This document shows, piece by piece, positions 15,541 to 22,708 of a DNA stretch of 25,487 nt. The translations under genes and the position numbers were made by a program. Each line of letters starts with the position of its first letter. The stretch's first letter is position 1. Source of the DNA: Mesostigma viride (lineage: Eukaryota; Streptophyta; Mesostigmatophyceae; Mesostigmatales; Mesostigmataceae); the NCBI GenBank assembly GCA_009746045.1, contig RPFO01001914.1, forward strand, positions 1 to 25,487, given 5' to 3'. The notes beneath the pieces were generated by a model that was not told where the DNA came from, made no database searches, and saw only the letters and a program-made list of their open reading frames with translations.

Positions 15541-16159
15541 CGGTTCCGTCGTTGTCCGTCACCGTCGTGATCCCCCAAACGCCCATGTCAAAGTGCTGGA
15601 TGGTCCGTGTGGGGAAATGGTTCCGGAACCGGTCCGACAACTGGCTCTTTTTGATGGCGTTCATCCAGCTTTTGCTGTTGTACGAATTGTCCAGTAAGAG
15701 AATCCGGTCTTGGCGCTCTTTGGACTCGGTGGCGGGGTCTTTGGTCAGTGTGCCCCAATACGACCCCTCTGTCTGATAAGGGGATACGTCTGATTGTAAA
15801 GAAACATCATTTACTATAATAAAGCCGCTTGGAGACTCTAACACAAACATGCCATCTCTCGCGTTGATCTCGCTAGGTTCCCGGAGCACTTTCGACACGC
15901 GAAACGGGCCAGCGTGAAGTTCATTCGACACGTTTTCGGCTAATTTCATGGTAACCGACGGTCGTTTGTCGCCAGGAACGAAAAGTCCGAGATACGAACT
16001 GGACCCCAGACACGTGTTCTGGTTCCACGTGGCAATCTTGCACGAACCGGTCTGAGGGTCGGGTGGTTCGTTAGATCCCGGCCGCGTAGAGTATACGGCC
16101 GCCGCCGCCGCGAAAAAGCCGCCCACAATCAATCCCGCCGCCAGAGTTTTCGTCTTCAT
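15506..16159 (-). CDS. Membrane-anchored or secreted hypothetical protein
   Basis: 217 residues, ATG 16159. The N-terminus is MKTKTLAAGLIVGGFFAAAAAVYS, a classical signal peptide or signal-anchor (hydrophobic core about 6-22). A ~195-residue ectodomain follows with Cys40 and Cys50 (a possible disulfide) and beta-rich sequence (FRVSKVLREPSEINARDGMF; GVWGITTVTDNDGTVKVFAYA). No family is recognised. Topology suggests a virion surface or periplasm-equivalent luminal protein. A TACATAAGAGAATG stretch precedes the start. Confidence 0.65.
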   Translation of the reverse strand: MKTKTLAAGLIVGGFFAAAAAVYSTRPGSNEPPDPQTGSCKIATWNQNTCLGSSSYLGLFVPGDKRPSVTMKLAENVSNELHAGPFRVSKVLREPSEINARDGMFVLESPSGFIIVNDVSLQSDVSPYQTEGSYWGTLTKDPATESKERQDRILLLDNSYNSKSWMNAIKKSQLSDRFRNHFPTRTIQHFDMGVWGITTVTDNDGTVKVFAYAHWDE

Positions 16160-16184
16160 TCTCTTATGTACACATCACACAAAA

Positions 16185-16661
16185 TTAGCCCTCCTTCACG
16201 AACGGCGACGCGTGGCCAGACTGTACCATTATATCATTCACGTTCACGTTGTCTACTTCGAGAGTCCCCAATACCCGGCCAAACGCGTCGTTCCGATGGC
16301 ATCGAACCGTGATCAGTCGCGTGTTCGTGTCTACTACTTGTTGCACTTGTTCCGCGGTCAACGAGAAGTCGGAAGAGTCGAATCTCGCGTTCGTGGTCAA
16401 TTGTATCAACGCGTTTCTCGCCAAACACGCGCGCTTTTTAGTGTCTTCGCGGTTCCATTCGAATAAGCGGGGGTTCATTTCGGGCGCGTTGATGCCTATC
16501 AGCCGAACTGTAAACTTGACGGGCATCGTAGACCACGGCAGGAGAGCGGCCACTCGGACCGTGTCTCCGTCATAACAACTAACTATTTTGCATGACAACA
16601 CCATCCCATCAAACGAGAACGGAGAGATATCGGAATCCTTGATATTCACGAGAGCATCCAT
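16185..16661 (-). CDS. Staphylococcal-nuclease-like (SNase) domain protein
   Basis: 158 residues, ATG 16661. The fold signature is present: YDGDTVRV (Asp31, Asp33, Thr34), VRLIGINAPE (Arg53, Glu61), and DAFGRVLGTL (Arg129). These correspond to the catalytic and Ca2+-binding Arg/Glu/Arg and Asp/Asp/Thr of thermonucleases, so it is likely an active Ca2+-dependent nuclease. The insert at 66-120 is longer than in the bacterial enzyme. No signal peptide is present, unlike the secreted bacterial form, so it probably acts inside the cell or virion. Neighbours are 23-26 bp away on each side and transcribed on the same strand. Confidence 0.85.
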   Translation of the reverse strand: MDALVNIKDSDISPFSFDGMVLSCKIVSCYDGDTVRVAALLPWSTMPVKFTVRLIGINAPEMNPRLFEWNREDTKKRACLARNALIQLTTNARFDSSDFSLTAEQVQQVVDTNTRLITVRCHRNDAFGRVLGTLEVDNVNVNDIMVQSGHASPFVKEG

Positions 16662-16663
16662 GA

Positions 16664-17140
16664 TTACTTATTCGACTTTCGATAATTCTTTGAACGAGAA
16701 CCGTTTCTGCGAATGCGCTTCTGATTGGCGGCGTCGTTCGTCTTCTTGTGCTTTCTTCCCGTCGCGGGATCGACCTCCCCGTCCGAACCATCTTCGTCCG
16801 CCGGCCTCTTGGGACTTGGCGTGTCTGGCTCGGTCTGGGACGAGGACGTCGCAGACGAGGGCTTTTCTGCCGGCTTCGAGGAAGGCTCTGCTTTCACGAC
16901 CGGGGTGGACGCGCTGCTGGTGGTCGAGACCCGGTCACGGAAATAGGGATCGACGACATAAACAGGGCGTATCGGCATCAAGATGGCCGTCTTCTCGGGG
17001 CGGTACGCGCGCCCACCGCGTTTTGCGCGAGTAGACGCTTTCATCTTTCGCAAATGAGTCGAACACTTGGACTTGGATGACACGCGCTTACATCGCATCC
17101 CTGTCCGAGTCATGGCACAACAACGGATCGTGGCGACCAT
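16664..17140 (-). CDS. Basic protein with small CxxxTxxGxxC zinc motif
   Basis: 158 residues, ATG 17140. The N-terminal motif Cys8-x8-Cys17-x8-Cys26-x2-His29 (CAMTRTGMRCKRVSS then KCSTH) is a short zinc-binding pattern seen in many large DNA virus proteins. The middle is low complexity (Ser/Thr/Pro/Glu, TSSSQTEPDTPSPKRPADED) and the C-terminus is strongly basic (KRIRRNGSRSKNYRKSNK). It is a likely DNA-binding or virion core protein. CATATAAA (17148-17155) gives a minus-strand TTTATATG element 8-15 bp upstream of the ATG. Confidence 0.65.
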   Translation of the reverse strand: MVATIRCCAMTRTGMRCKRVSSKSKCSTHLRKMKASTRAKRGGRAYRPEKTAILMPIRPVYVVDPYFRDRVSTTSSASTPVVKAEPSSKPAEKPSSATSSSQTEPDTPSPKRPADEDGSDGEVDPATGRKHKKTNDAANQKRIRRNGSRSKNYRKSNK

Positions 17141-17176
17141 GAAAAAACATATAAACTTCGCGTCGAAAATAAGCGG

Positions 17177-17743
17177 TCACGTCTTCTTCTCTCCAAGTTC
17201 TTGCTCGAGGTCGAAGCCGGGTTGACGGAGTTTCGAAACGATGGCGCGCACACTAGCCCATATCACCATTTGCTCTCTCCCCGTTCGGGCGTAGTAAGCG
17301 GCGCGCAAGTCTGCACAATCCCCTTCCCGTTTCTTCACGAGCGCGGCCAACACCCGAGCGGCCACGGATGCGTTTGAAACGTTCGATAGTTCCGCCTCCA
17401 TCTCCCAAAACGTGTCGTGCGTTCTGGGCACCGAAACGGGCGATCTCGAGTGCTTGAAACGTCGGTGTACGACTTCGAACGCTCTTGACGCTATGTCTTC
17501 CAAGCCTTTATTTTTGTCGGGGTGCACGGTCAAGCAAAGACGCCGGTAGTTGTTATGCCGGCTTTGTGCAGAACAAGCGCCACGCAGATGTCGCCTTCTG
17601 GACACGAACTCGTCCACGCTGTTCGGTCGGATGGGGATGGCGCCATCGATCAACGCCGATGCTAACTCTTCTTGCTCACTCTGGGGCAAGGCAACGCACC
17701 TTCGCAGAATTCGCTCGCGTTCTGAGGAGCTCGTGTTTCCCAT
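17177..17743 (-). CDS. J-domain protein with predicted N-myristoylation site
   Basis: 188 residues, ATG 17743. An in-frame TTG two codons upstream is disregarded. The N-terminus MGNTSSSERE is a strong N-myristoylation signal (Gly2, Ser6), suggesting membrane attachment. A J-domain follows at about 62-100: NNYRRLCLTVHPDKNKGLEDI, with the invariant HPD at 74-76, then ASRAFEVVHRRFKH as helix III. HPD is what stimulates the ATPase of Hsp70 chaperones. The C-terminal ~85 residues are helical and unrecognised. No G/F-rich linker or zinc finger is present, so it is a type III-like J protein. The divergent upstream region carries a perfect heat-shock-element pattern. Confidence 0.8.
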   Translation of the reverse strand: MGNTSSSERERILRRCVALPQSEQEELASALIDGAIPIRPNSVDEFVSRRRHLRGACSAQSRHNNYRRLCLTVHPDKNKGLEDIASRAFEVVHRRFKHSRSPVSVPRTHDTFWEMEAELSNVSNASVAARVLAALVKKREGDCADLRAAYYARTGREQMVIWASVRAIVSKLRQPGFDLEQELGEKKT

Positions 17744-17811
17744 GGTCAACGCCTACCTGAAAGCGCGGCCTCACAAAGTCTTCTTACGTTCGAACGGGTT
17801 GTAACCGTCGT

Positions 17812-17827
17812 CCTTCTAGAAGGTTCC
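17812..17827. promoter_or_regulatory. Heat-shock-element-like site TTCTAGAAGGTTC
   Basis: The stretch reads TTC(TA)GAA(GG)TTC at 17814-17826, three perfect alternating nTTCn/nGAAn units, the consensus heat shock factor binding site. The first two units form the palindrome CCTTCTAGAAGG (17812-17823). It lies about 70 bp upstream of the J-domain gene and about 36 bp upstream of the TATA box of the divergent gene. Recognition by host HSF is inferred. Confidence 0.5.
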
Positions 17828-17828
17828 T

Positions 17829-17843
17829 GGGCCGACTCGGCCC
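17829..17843. promoter_or_regulatory. GC-rich hairpin GGGCCGACTCGGCCC
   Basis: A perfect 7-bp inverted repeat with a one-base loop, directly next to the heat-shock-like site and just upstream of the TATA box at 17862. It could be an operator-like dyad for a viral regulator. Confidence 0.4.
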
Positions 17844-17861
17844 GGGTCTGACTTGGGCGTG

Positions 17862-17867
17862 TATAAG
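17862..17867 (+). promoter_or_regulatory. TATA box (TATAAG) for the gene at 17910
   Basis: GTGTATAAGTC lies 48 bp upstream of ATG 17910. This is the same spacing as at the KilA-N genes and at the gene at 19859, and it supports the choice of that ATG over the in-frame upstream GTG. Confidence 0.55.
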
Positions 17868-17909
17868 TCTTGGTCGGGACCCCGTTTGGGAGACGGTGAG
17901 AGAGCAAAG

Positions 17910-18731
17910 ATGGACCTCGCCATATCCAACGTCGCCGACCCTTCGCTGAAAGACTTGGTCGCGAAAGGGAAAAGTCTTTCTCAGCAACAGTTCGATGGGC
18001 GGCTGCCACTCCCATCCGCGGAGGACGTGGAGGCGGACCCCGTGTACCTTCTTCGCCGCCTAACGTCGGAAAGCACGGGACAAATAAAGCCTTTCGTGGA
18101 CGAGAAGACGAGTTCCTGTGGTCGCGTGTTCCACCTTCTCAACTTCATGAGGTTCTTGACGGAAAGGTGGAACCCCGGCGTCTCCCCTGCGTTAGTGGAA
18201 GCGGTCAAGAAGGCCGGAGGGACGGTTTTGAAAATCGGGAGCCAGACGTACGCCTGTCACGAGGTGCTTTTGAACATGGCTCGGGCGGTTCCTTGTCACC
18301 CGACGGACGCGGAGAAGCGTTGCGCGCTCGTGAACGAATGGTGCAACACGAGGGGAGTCCCCGGTCGCTTGGTGGTGGAAGAGGTCTCCACGGACGCGCG
18401 AGTAGGAGGGGAGCTCGGGATTGTCCGCGAAATGATGAGAAGAGAAACCGCTCTCCGTTTCGAAATCCAGAGGCTCGAGAGCGTCTGGTCGCGGTACAAC
18501 GACGCGTTCAAAAACTACGAGTGCGATCACAGAGCTAGGGAGTTGTTCCCCCTCTTGTGCAAGGAATCCAACAGGGCCATGCGTCGTCTGCCTATGGCCA
18601 AGCACGAGTTGGATGTGGTCATGAATGTTCTGGGAACACCAGAGCTGCTAAGGACGTTGGATCAAGTTCCCGTCCCTTCTTCGTTCGAGTACGATCCTAG
18701 GATGGTCATGAGGTCCAGGAACTTGATGTGA
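17910..18731 (+). CDS. Hypothetical protein, 273 aa
   Basis: ATG 17910 (MDLAISNVADPSLKDLV), fixed by the TATA box 48 bp upstream. The protein is soluble and mixed alpha. It contains FHLLNFMRFLTERWNPGVSP, GGTVLKIGSQTYACHEVLLN, and a long charged helix in the second half (MRRETALRFEIQRLESVWSR). No family or catalytic motif is recognised. The promoter class is shared with the KilA-N genes, so an early regulatory role is possible. It is convergent with the split KilA-N-like gene, and the AT palindrome between them probably terminates both. Confidence 0.65.
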   Translation: MDLAISNVADPSLKDLVAKGKSLSQQQFDGRLPLPSAEDVEADPVYLLRRLTSESTGQIKPFVDEKTSSCGRVFHLLNFMRFLTERWNPGVSPALVEAVKKAGGTVLKIGSQTYACHEVLLNMARAVPCHPTDAEKRCALVNEWCNTRGVPGRLVVEEVSTDARVGGELGIVREMMRRETALRFEIQRLESVWSRYNDAFKNYECDHRARELFPLLCKESNRAMRRLPMAKHELDVVMNVLGTPELLRTLDQVPVPSSFEYDPRMVMRSRNLM

Positions 18732-18739
18732 AATGAAAC

Positions 18740-18759
18740 TTTATTAAAATTTTAATAAA
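18740..18759. terminator. Perfect 20-bp AT palindrome between convergent genes
   Basis: TTTATTAAAATTTTAATAAA reads identically on both strands and supplies AATAAA in each direction, 9 bp after the plus-strand stop and 7 bp after the minus-strand stop. It is a likely shared polyadenylation or termination site. Confidence 0.65.
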
Positions 18760-18766
18760 CAATTAT

Positions 18767-19440
18767 TTATTGAGCGCAAGTTTCCTTACCCTCCGCGGTT
18801 TCAGTCTTAAATATCTCGTCCAACGTCATGTCGGGGAGATCGAGAGGGAAGTCTAGGTGAAACGAGTTGTCGTACTTCCAGTGTTCGGAAGGGGTCCTTT
18901 CTAGGGCAGCCATGAGCATGTCCTTGAGCGAGACGCCGACCTTCTCCTGCATCTCTTCGGTGACGTTCGCGATCCCGGTCCTCTTCATGTGTTGCATGAT
19001 CTTCTCCGCCATGACGCACGCGTCGATGCACAACTTGAAATCGAGTTCGTTTCGGCGAGCTTTGATCTCGGTCGCGAAAAGGTCCGCGTGGGCAGACACC
19101 ACTTTCTGAACGTCTTCGGATTGGTTGTTCGTCACGGGTAGGTTCGTTCGGATCGAGTCCATCATAGAGATGTACCTCTTCTCCGTGTCCATGACGTTCT
19201 TCAGCACGTTGTCGTGCGCCTCCTCCATTCGGCGCATGTAAACACGCATCTCTGCGATGAGAGAGAACGGGTCAGCGTGGCCATACGATGCCAATTCGAT
19301 TTCGCGACTGGCAGTGAACTCGGGAAGGACGAACCCCACCAGCGACCACAACAACGCAGGGGTGATCCACCCGCACCCCTCTGCATCGACCACGATCGAG
19401 GGCGTCGTCGTGATCTTCTGGATAGCGGAGGCCAGGTTTT
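18767..19440 (-). CDS. KilA-N-like protein, C-terminal part of a frameshifted gene
   Basis: This frame has no ATG at its head (GTG at 19393), yet coding-like sequence runs up to the end of the upstream fragment. It supplies the second half of a KilA-N-like domain (ASAIQKITTTPSIV, then AEGCGWITPALLWSLVGFVL and PEF). This matches the GVWIHPKLV..AMWISPDF pattern of the neighbour at 3429-4532. A long helical region follows (IAEMRVYMRRMEEAHDNVLK; LCIDACVMAEKIMQHMKRTG). The missing first half of the domain lies in the overlapping upstream frame, so the two form one gene broken by one base near the C5 run (G5 on the plus strand, 19446-19450). No separate promoter exists for this part. Confidence 0.65.
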
Positions 19441-19652
19441 TATGTGGGGGTGGCGGCCCACTTGGCGAATCTCCCGGCTGCCTCTCTCCCGGTGATGGCT
19501 CGCACGACGTCCGCGCCGTTGACGAGTATGTGCGGAAACGAAACGCGGATCGTGTTCTCGCCGGCTAGAGGGACGTGGGGTTTAAAAGAGTAACATTCGG
19601 ACCCTGGCCCAAGCGTAAAGGTATGGCGGAGAAGGCAGTGAATGTCCGCCAT
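19440..19652 (-). CDS. KilA-N-like protein, N-terminal part of a frameshifted gene
   Basis: ATG 19652 in a strong Kozak context (CCACCATGG). TTAAAAG on the minus strand (TTTTAA at 19698-19703) lies 46 bp upstream, the position of the TATA box at other regulator genes. The 70-residue frame ends in ITGREAAGRFAKWAATPT. In KilA-N domains the segment RF..W is followed by a helix and then the G.W..P motif, both of which lie in the next frame. The stop at 19440-19442 is therefore probably not the natural end. Confidence 0.55.
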   Translation of the reverse strand: MADIHCLLRHTFTLGPGSECYSFKPHVPLAGENTIRVSFPHILVNGADVVRAITGREAAGRFAKWAATPT

Positions 19653-19743
19653 GGTGGTGCGTGTGGAGTCTCCGGTGCAAAGATGGGCCGCCGCGCCTTT
19701 TAACCCGTTCGGAACGTTCCAGACCACGCTCTGACAAACGGGT

Positions 19744-19755
19744 GCTTCTAGAAGC
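19744..19755. promoter_or_regulatory. GCTTCTAGAAGC palindrome (two-unit HSE-like)
   Basis: A perfect 12-bp palindrome with the same CTTCTAGAAG core as at 17812-17823. It also lies in a divergent promoter region, between 19652 (minus) and the TATA box at 19814 (plus). The third TTC unit is degenerate here (TCA). A shared factor for the two regions is possible. Confidence 0.4.
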
Positions 19756-19813
19756 TCAAAACGTGGCGCCGCGCCAAACCATAGTGGCGCGACGCTCTGT
19801 AGACCAAGGTCGG

Positions 19814-19820
19814 TATAAAT
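19814..19820 (+). promoter_or_regulatory. TATA box (TATAAAT) for the gene at 19859
   Basis: GGTATAAATCG lies 45 bp upstream of the ATG at 19859, matching the spacing of the other TATA promoters in the window. Confidence 0.6.
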
Positions 19821-19858
19821 CGTCGAGGGGCACGGAAACATCACACAGCAGTTCAGCC

Positions 19859-21019
19859 ATGGAGTCGTGGGAGAGCGTGTACGTCGTGGACCAGTTCATC
19901 AGCGTTTGCGATGTCCTTCGAGTCGGACTCGGCGTGAATCGAGTCGTGGACGTATTCGAGGAGCACTCCAGCATGTTCAAGCGCTGCGTGAGGCACACCC
20001 GGCCCAATGGTCACTTGGATCTCGTAGCGGACGCCATAACCATGACGTGCGTCCTCCGCGCCCTCTCCAAGGTCTCGTGGGCCCAACGCCGCATCGAATG
20101 CGCTCATCGCGTCGTGGAGAAACTCGGAGCGTCCCGCTCCATCGTCTCCGCCGTATTCGAGATCCCGAGCAACGGAAGGGCGGACGTCGGGGCGTACTCC
20201 GACCTCTTGATCACCCCGCTACCTGACGGCGTCGTCACGTCCGAAGACATCGAGCATTTCGAAGGCTGGCCGTTAAACTACGCCTTAAGCGAGAGGATGA
20301 TGAAGAGGACGATGAAAAAGTATGGCGTGAAGGACGAGGACGTCAAGAACTTCGCGCGTGATGTGAAGCGGTTAGCGCGGATCGACGAAAAGGGCAACAT
20401 CCTGGGCACGTGCAGCCCCGGTTGGGAGTTCGTGCAAGTGTGTTACGAGGCCGCTGGGAATTTCTTCCGCATGCACTCCGCGAAGTACCCGACGGAACAA
20501 ATCTTTTCGTGGATCCTCGGCGCTTTCAGAACGGTGCAAGACCCTGTCCATCGCGTTCCTGAAACTCGGATTTTCGACCTCGACTGGGCCCAAACCGTCG
20601 ACGACCGCGCCCATTTCGTGGTGTCTGGCAAGACAAAGGAAAAGTTTCGAGCCTCGCAAACGAACCTGCTCCCGGAAGATCCCGTTCGGTACGCGTACAC
20701 AACCAGCGTCGCCGACTTGCATGCGTATGTCTGTAAGGTGTTTCGAGCTGCGAACGACCACTCGTTCGGGGCCAAAGATTTGGACTCGATTCTGGACAAC
20801 GTCGAGGAGAGATGGAGCGCGTTCGCCATCACGTTCGGATACCGCCAACTGTGCAACCGACCGAGATTCAGGAGAGAAATCGAAAGCGTGCGGCGTTTGG
20901 AGCAGGCCCTCCGGGCGACGCGTCTCTTCAACCGTGGTCGCATGTGCGCGGACATGGAGAGCGACGAGGAGACGGACACGGACATGGAGACCAGCGGAAT
21001 CGGAATGGGCGTGTCGTAG
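19859..21019 (+). CDS. Hypothetical protein, 386 aa
   Basis: ATG 19859 (GCCATGG context) with a TATA box 45 bp upstream. The frame is open further upstream but not coding-like. The protein is soluble with mixed helices (FEEHSSMFKRCVRHTR; IEHFEGWPLNYALSERMMK; FSWILGAFRTVQDPVHRVPE) and an acidic repetitive C-terminal tail (MESDEETDTDMETSGIGMG). No family, membrane segment or catalytic motif is recognised. The promoter class suggests early expression. It is convergent with the Rieske gene across a 27-bp gap. Confidence 0.7.
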   Translation: MESWESVYVVDQFISVCDVLRVGLGVNRVVDVFEEHSSMFKRCVRHTRPNGHLDLVADAITMTCVLRALSKVSWAQRRIECAHRVVEKLGASRSIVSAVFEIPSNGRADVGAYSDLLITPLPDGVVTSEDIEHFEGWPLNYALSERMMKRTMKKYGVKDEDVKNFARDVKRLARIDEKGNILGTCSPGWEFVQVCYEAAGNFFRMHSAKYPTEQIFSWILGAFRTVQDPVHRVPETRIFDLDWAQTVDDRAHFVVSGKTKEKFRASQTNLLPEDPVRYAYTTSVADLHAYVCKVFRAANDHSFGAKDLDSILDNVEERWSAFAITFGYRQLCNRPRFRREIESVRRLEQALRATRLFNRGRMCADMESDEETDTDMETSGIGMGVS

Positions 21020-21046
21020 AATTCTCTCGTATAATGACATGAGATG

Positions 21047-21949
21047 TCAATAACGCTCAAGGTCGTCAAAATTGTACGCTCGTTTCATCTTCTCCCTGTA
21101 TCGCGCTACAAGGTTGTCTGCTCGAAGCAAACGGTTGCAGCGGAACGAGTCCGTGTCAATCGTCTCGACCAGTCCCGCGTCTCTCAAAAGGTACCACATG
21201 GCGAGCAAGAGGGACAACGGCCGCGTGATATGGGACCGGCTAGCGGCCCGTACAATCACCCTCGATTTCGTCATCTCCAAGGGGAGGACGCTAAAGAAAA
21301 GGGACGCCACGGGAATGATGGAACAGCTCTGGGTAGAACAGGCGAAGATCGTCATAGAGGCGGTATAAGGGATTACGAATTCGTGTTGGATTGTAAGCTG
21401 TGACACGCCGCGCAATCCAGTTATCCAATAACATAATAACGAAATCCATGCATTGTTTATCTCGAAATCATACACGGAAGCACACTTGAACCAATCGTCG
21501 CGGAAAAGTAGCCTGGACTCTCGCGGCGTGACCCTCGCTGTGTCGATGATGTTTTCGATGATCACCTGCGGGTGGCCGCTCATGGTCCATTCGACCGTAT
21601 CCGCATACCGCCCTATATTCGCGGGCGTATACGGCGAGGTTCGAAATTGATACCCTTCTCCGAAGTTCGCCCACAACAGGTCATCCGCTACGAGCGTCGT
21701 GACGTAACTTTCGCGGTTATTATTAGGCCCCCACGAGAGGCCGTGATAGGCGCATCGGATCGCGTTTCCCGACTCCGCGTGTCCGCGCGAAAGTTTTGCC
21801 CCTCGATGGGGGCAAACGTCGCGGCACACGAGCAGCTCGCAGGAGGAAGAGCGGTATACAACGTAGTCGTCGCCGTATATCTTCACGATTCGCAGCTTCG
21901 TACCCCGTGTCGGCATAGGAGCGCCTACGCAGATCCACTTGTCGCACAT
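21047..21949 (-). CDS. Rieske [2Fe-2S] oxygenase-like protein with altered iron site
   Basis: 300 residues from ATG 21949 (MCDKWICVGAPMP). In-frame ATGs at 22009 and 22060 would add 20 or 37 Arg-rich residues. The Rieske motif is intact: Cys46-Pro-His48 and Cys66-x2-His69 (VCPHRG and CAYHGLSWG), with the spacing of PaO/vanillate-type ring oxygenases. The downstream segment ENIIDTARVTPRE (132-144) matches the mononuclear iron motif ENxxDxxHxxxxH, but the two histidines are replaced by Arg139 and Glu144. The protein should bind a 2Fe-2S cluster but probably lacks normal oxygenase activity. The C-terminal half has hydrophobic stretches (AWISLLCYWITGLRG; LSLLLAMWYLL). Viral Rieske genes are unusual. 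Host origin is inferred. Confidence 0.8.
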   Translation of the reverse strand: MCDKWICVGAPMPTRGTKLRIVKIYGDDYVVYRSSSCELLVCRDVCPHRGAKLSRGHAESGNAIRCAYHGLSWGPNNNRESYVTTLVADDLLWANFGEGYQFRTSPYTPANIGRYADTVEWTMSGHPQVIIENIIDTARVTPRESRLLFRDDWFKCASVYDFEINNAWISLLCYWITGLRGVSQLTIQHEFVIPYTASMTIFACSTQSCSIIPVASLFFSVLPLEMTKSRVIVRAASRSHITRPLSLLLAMWYLLRDAGLVETIDTDSFRCNRLLRADNLVARYREKMKRAYNFDDLERY

Positions 21950-22132
21950 AACGGTTTTTACGGAGGGCGTGGGAGTCTGACATACGCATCGAAGCCGTGT
22001 CCGTACCATGCGATCCCGAAACGCTCGCGGCGTGCATAAAAGTCGTGTCGAGCGTATCATTTGTATTCTGATGCGTGATTCGAGCGCCGGATTAAACGAG
22101 CACAACTTTTTTGTTGACTGTAGGGTATATTT

Positions 22133-22696
22133 ATGGTCTCGATATTCCGCCGCGTGTTGTTTCCGACGACAGCTCCGGTAGTTGCCACGGACAAAAAAGC
22201 ACCCATCGCCGCCTCTCTCTCTCCTAGTAAAAGCCCCTGGGACAGGGACGTCTACATCGTGGGCCGCCAGCGCCCTCATCAGTCCGTCCTGGGCATATGT
22301 GACATGGAAAAGGACAGAAAAACGCATGTCGTGCGACCCATGACCCACATCCTGGGCTTTAATGACGAGCGCCTCGCCTCTTCCATGGAGAAGTTGGCTA
22401 TCCGCGACCACGCCATGGGGGAGGATAACAAGTGGTGTTTGGACGACGACTCCGTTGACAAGTTCATTGTCGAGCGCATCGAGGAAATTGGCTACAGTAG
22501 CTACGAGTCGGATTCTCTTCCTTGCGATATAAGCGTCAAAAGTCTCAAGTTCCGAAAATTGATTCAATGGTCGGCCCTCGCGGGCTTGGTTTTGAGGATG
22601 GTCGACCTCGTCGACGACAAGGTCGTGATCACGACACACTACCCTTCCGAGGATGAAAAGGTGTTTATTCCATACTTGAACGTGTGTCTGAAGTGA
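22133..22696 (+). CDS. Hypothetical protein, 187 aa
   Basis: ATG 22133, with GTATATTT directly before it (TATAT at 22126-22130), a short-spaced TA-rich start. The N-terminal ~35 residues are Ser/Ala/Pro/Lys-rich, followed by a mixed alpha/beta body (DVYIVGRQRPHQSVLGICDM; DDSVDKFIVERIEEIGYSSY; KLIQWSALAGLVLRMVDLVD). It is divergent from the Rieske gene and ends 12 bp before the stop of the convergent membrane protein. No family is recognised. Confidence 0.6.
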   Translation: MVSIFRRVLFPTTAPVVATDKKAPIAASLSPSKSPWDRDVYIVGRQRPHQSVLGICDMEKDRKTHVVRPMTHILGFNDERLASSMEKLAIRDHAMGEDNKWCLDDDSVDKFIVERIEEIGYSSYESDSLPCDISVKSLKFRKLIQWSALAGLVLRMVDLVDDKVVITTHYPSEDEKVFIPYLNVCLK

Positions 22697-22708
22697 ATCG
22701 GACTTATT

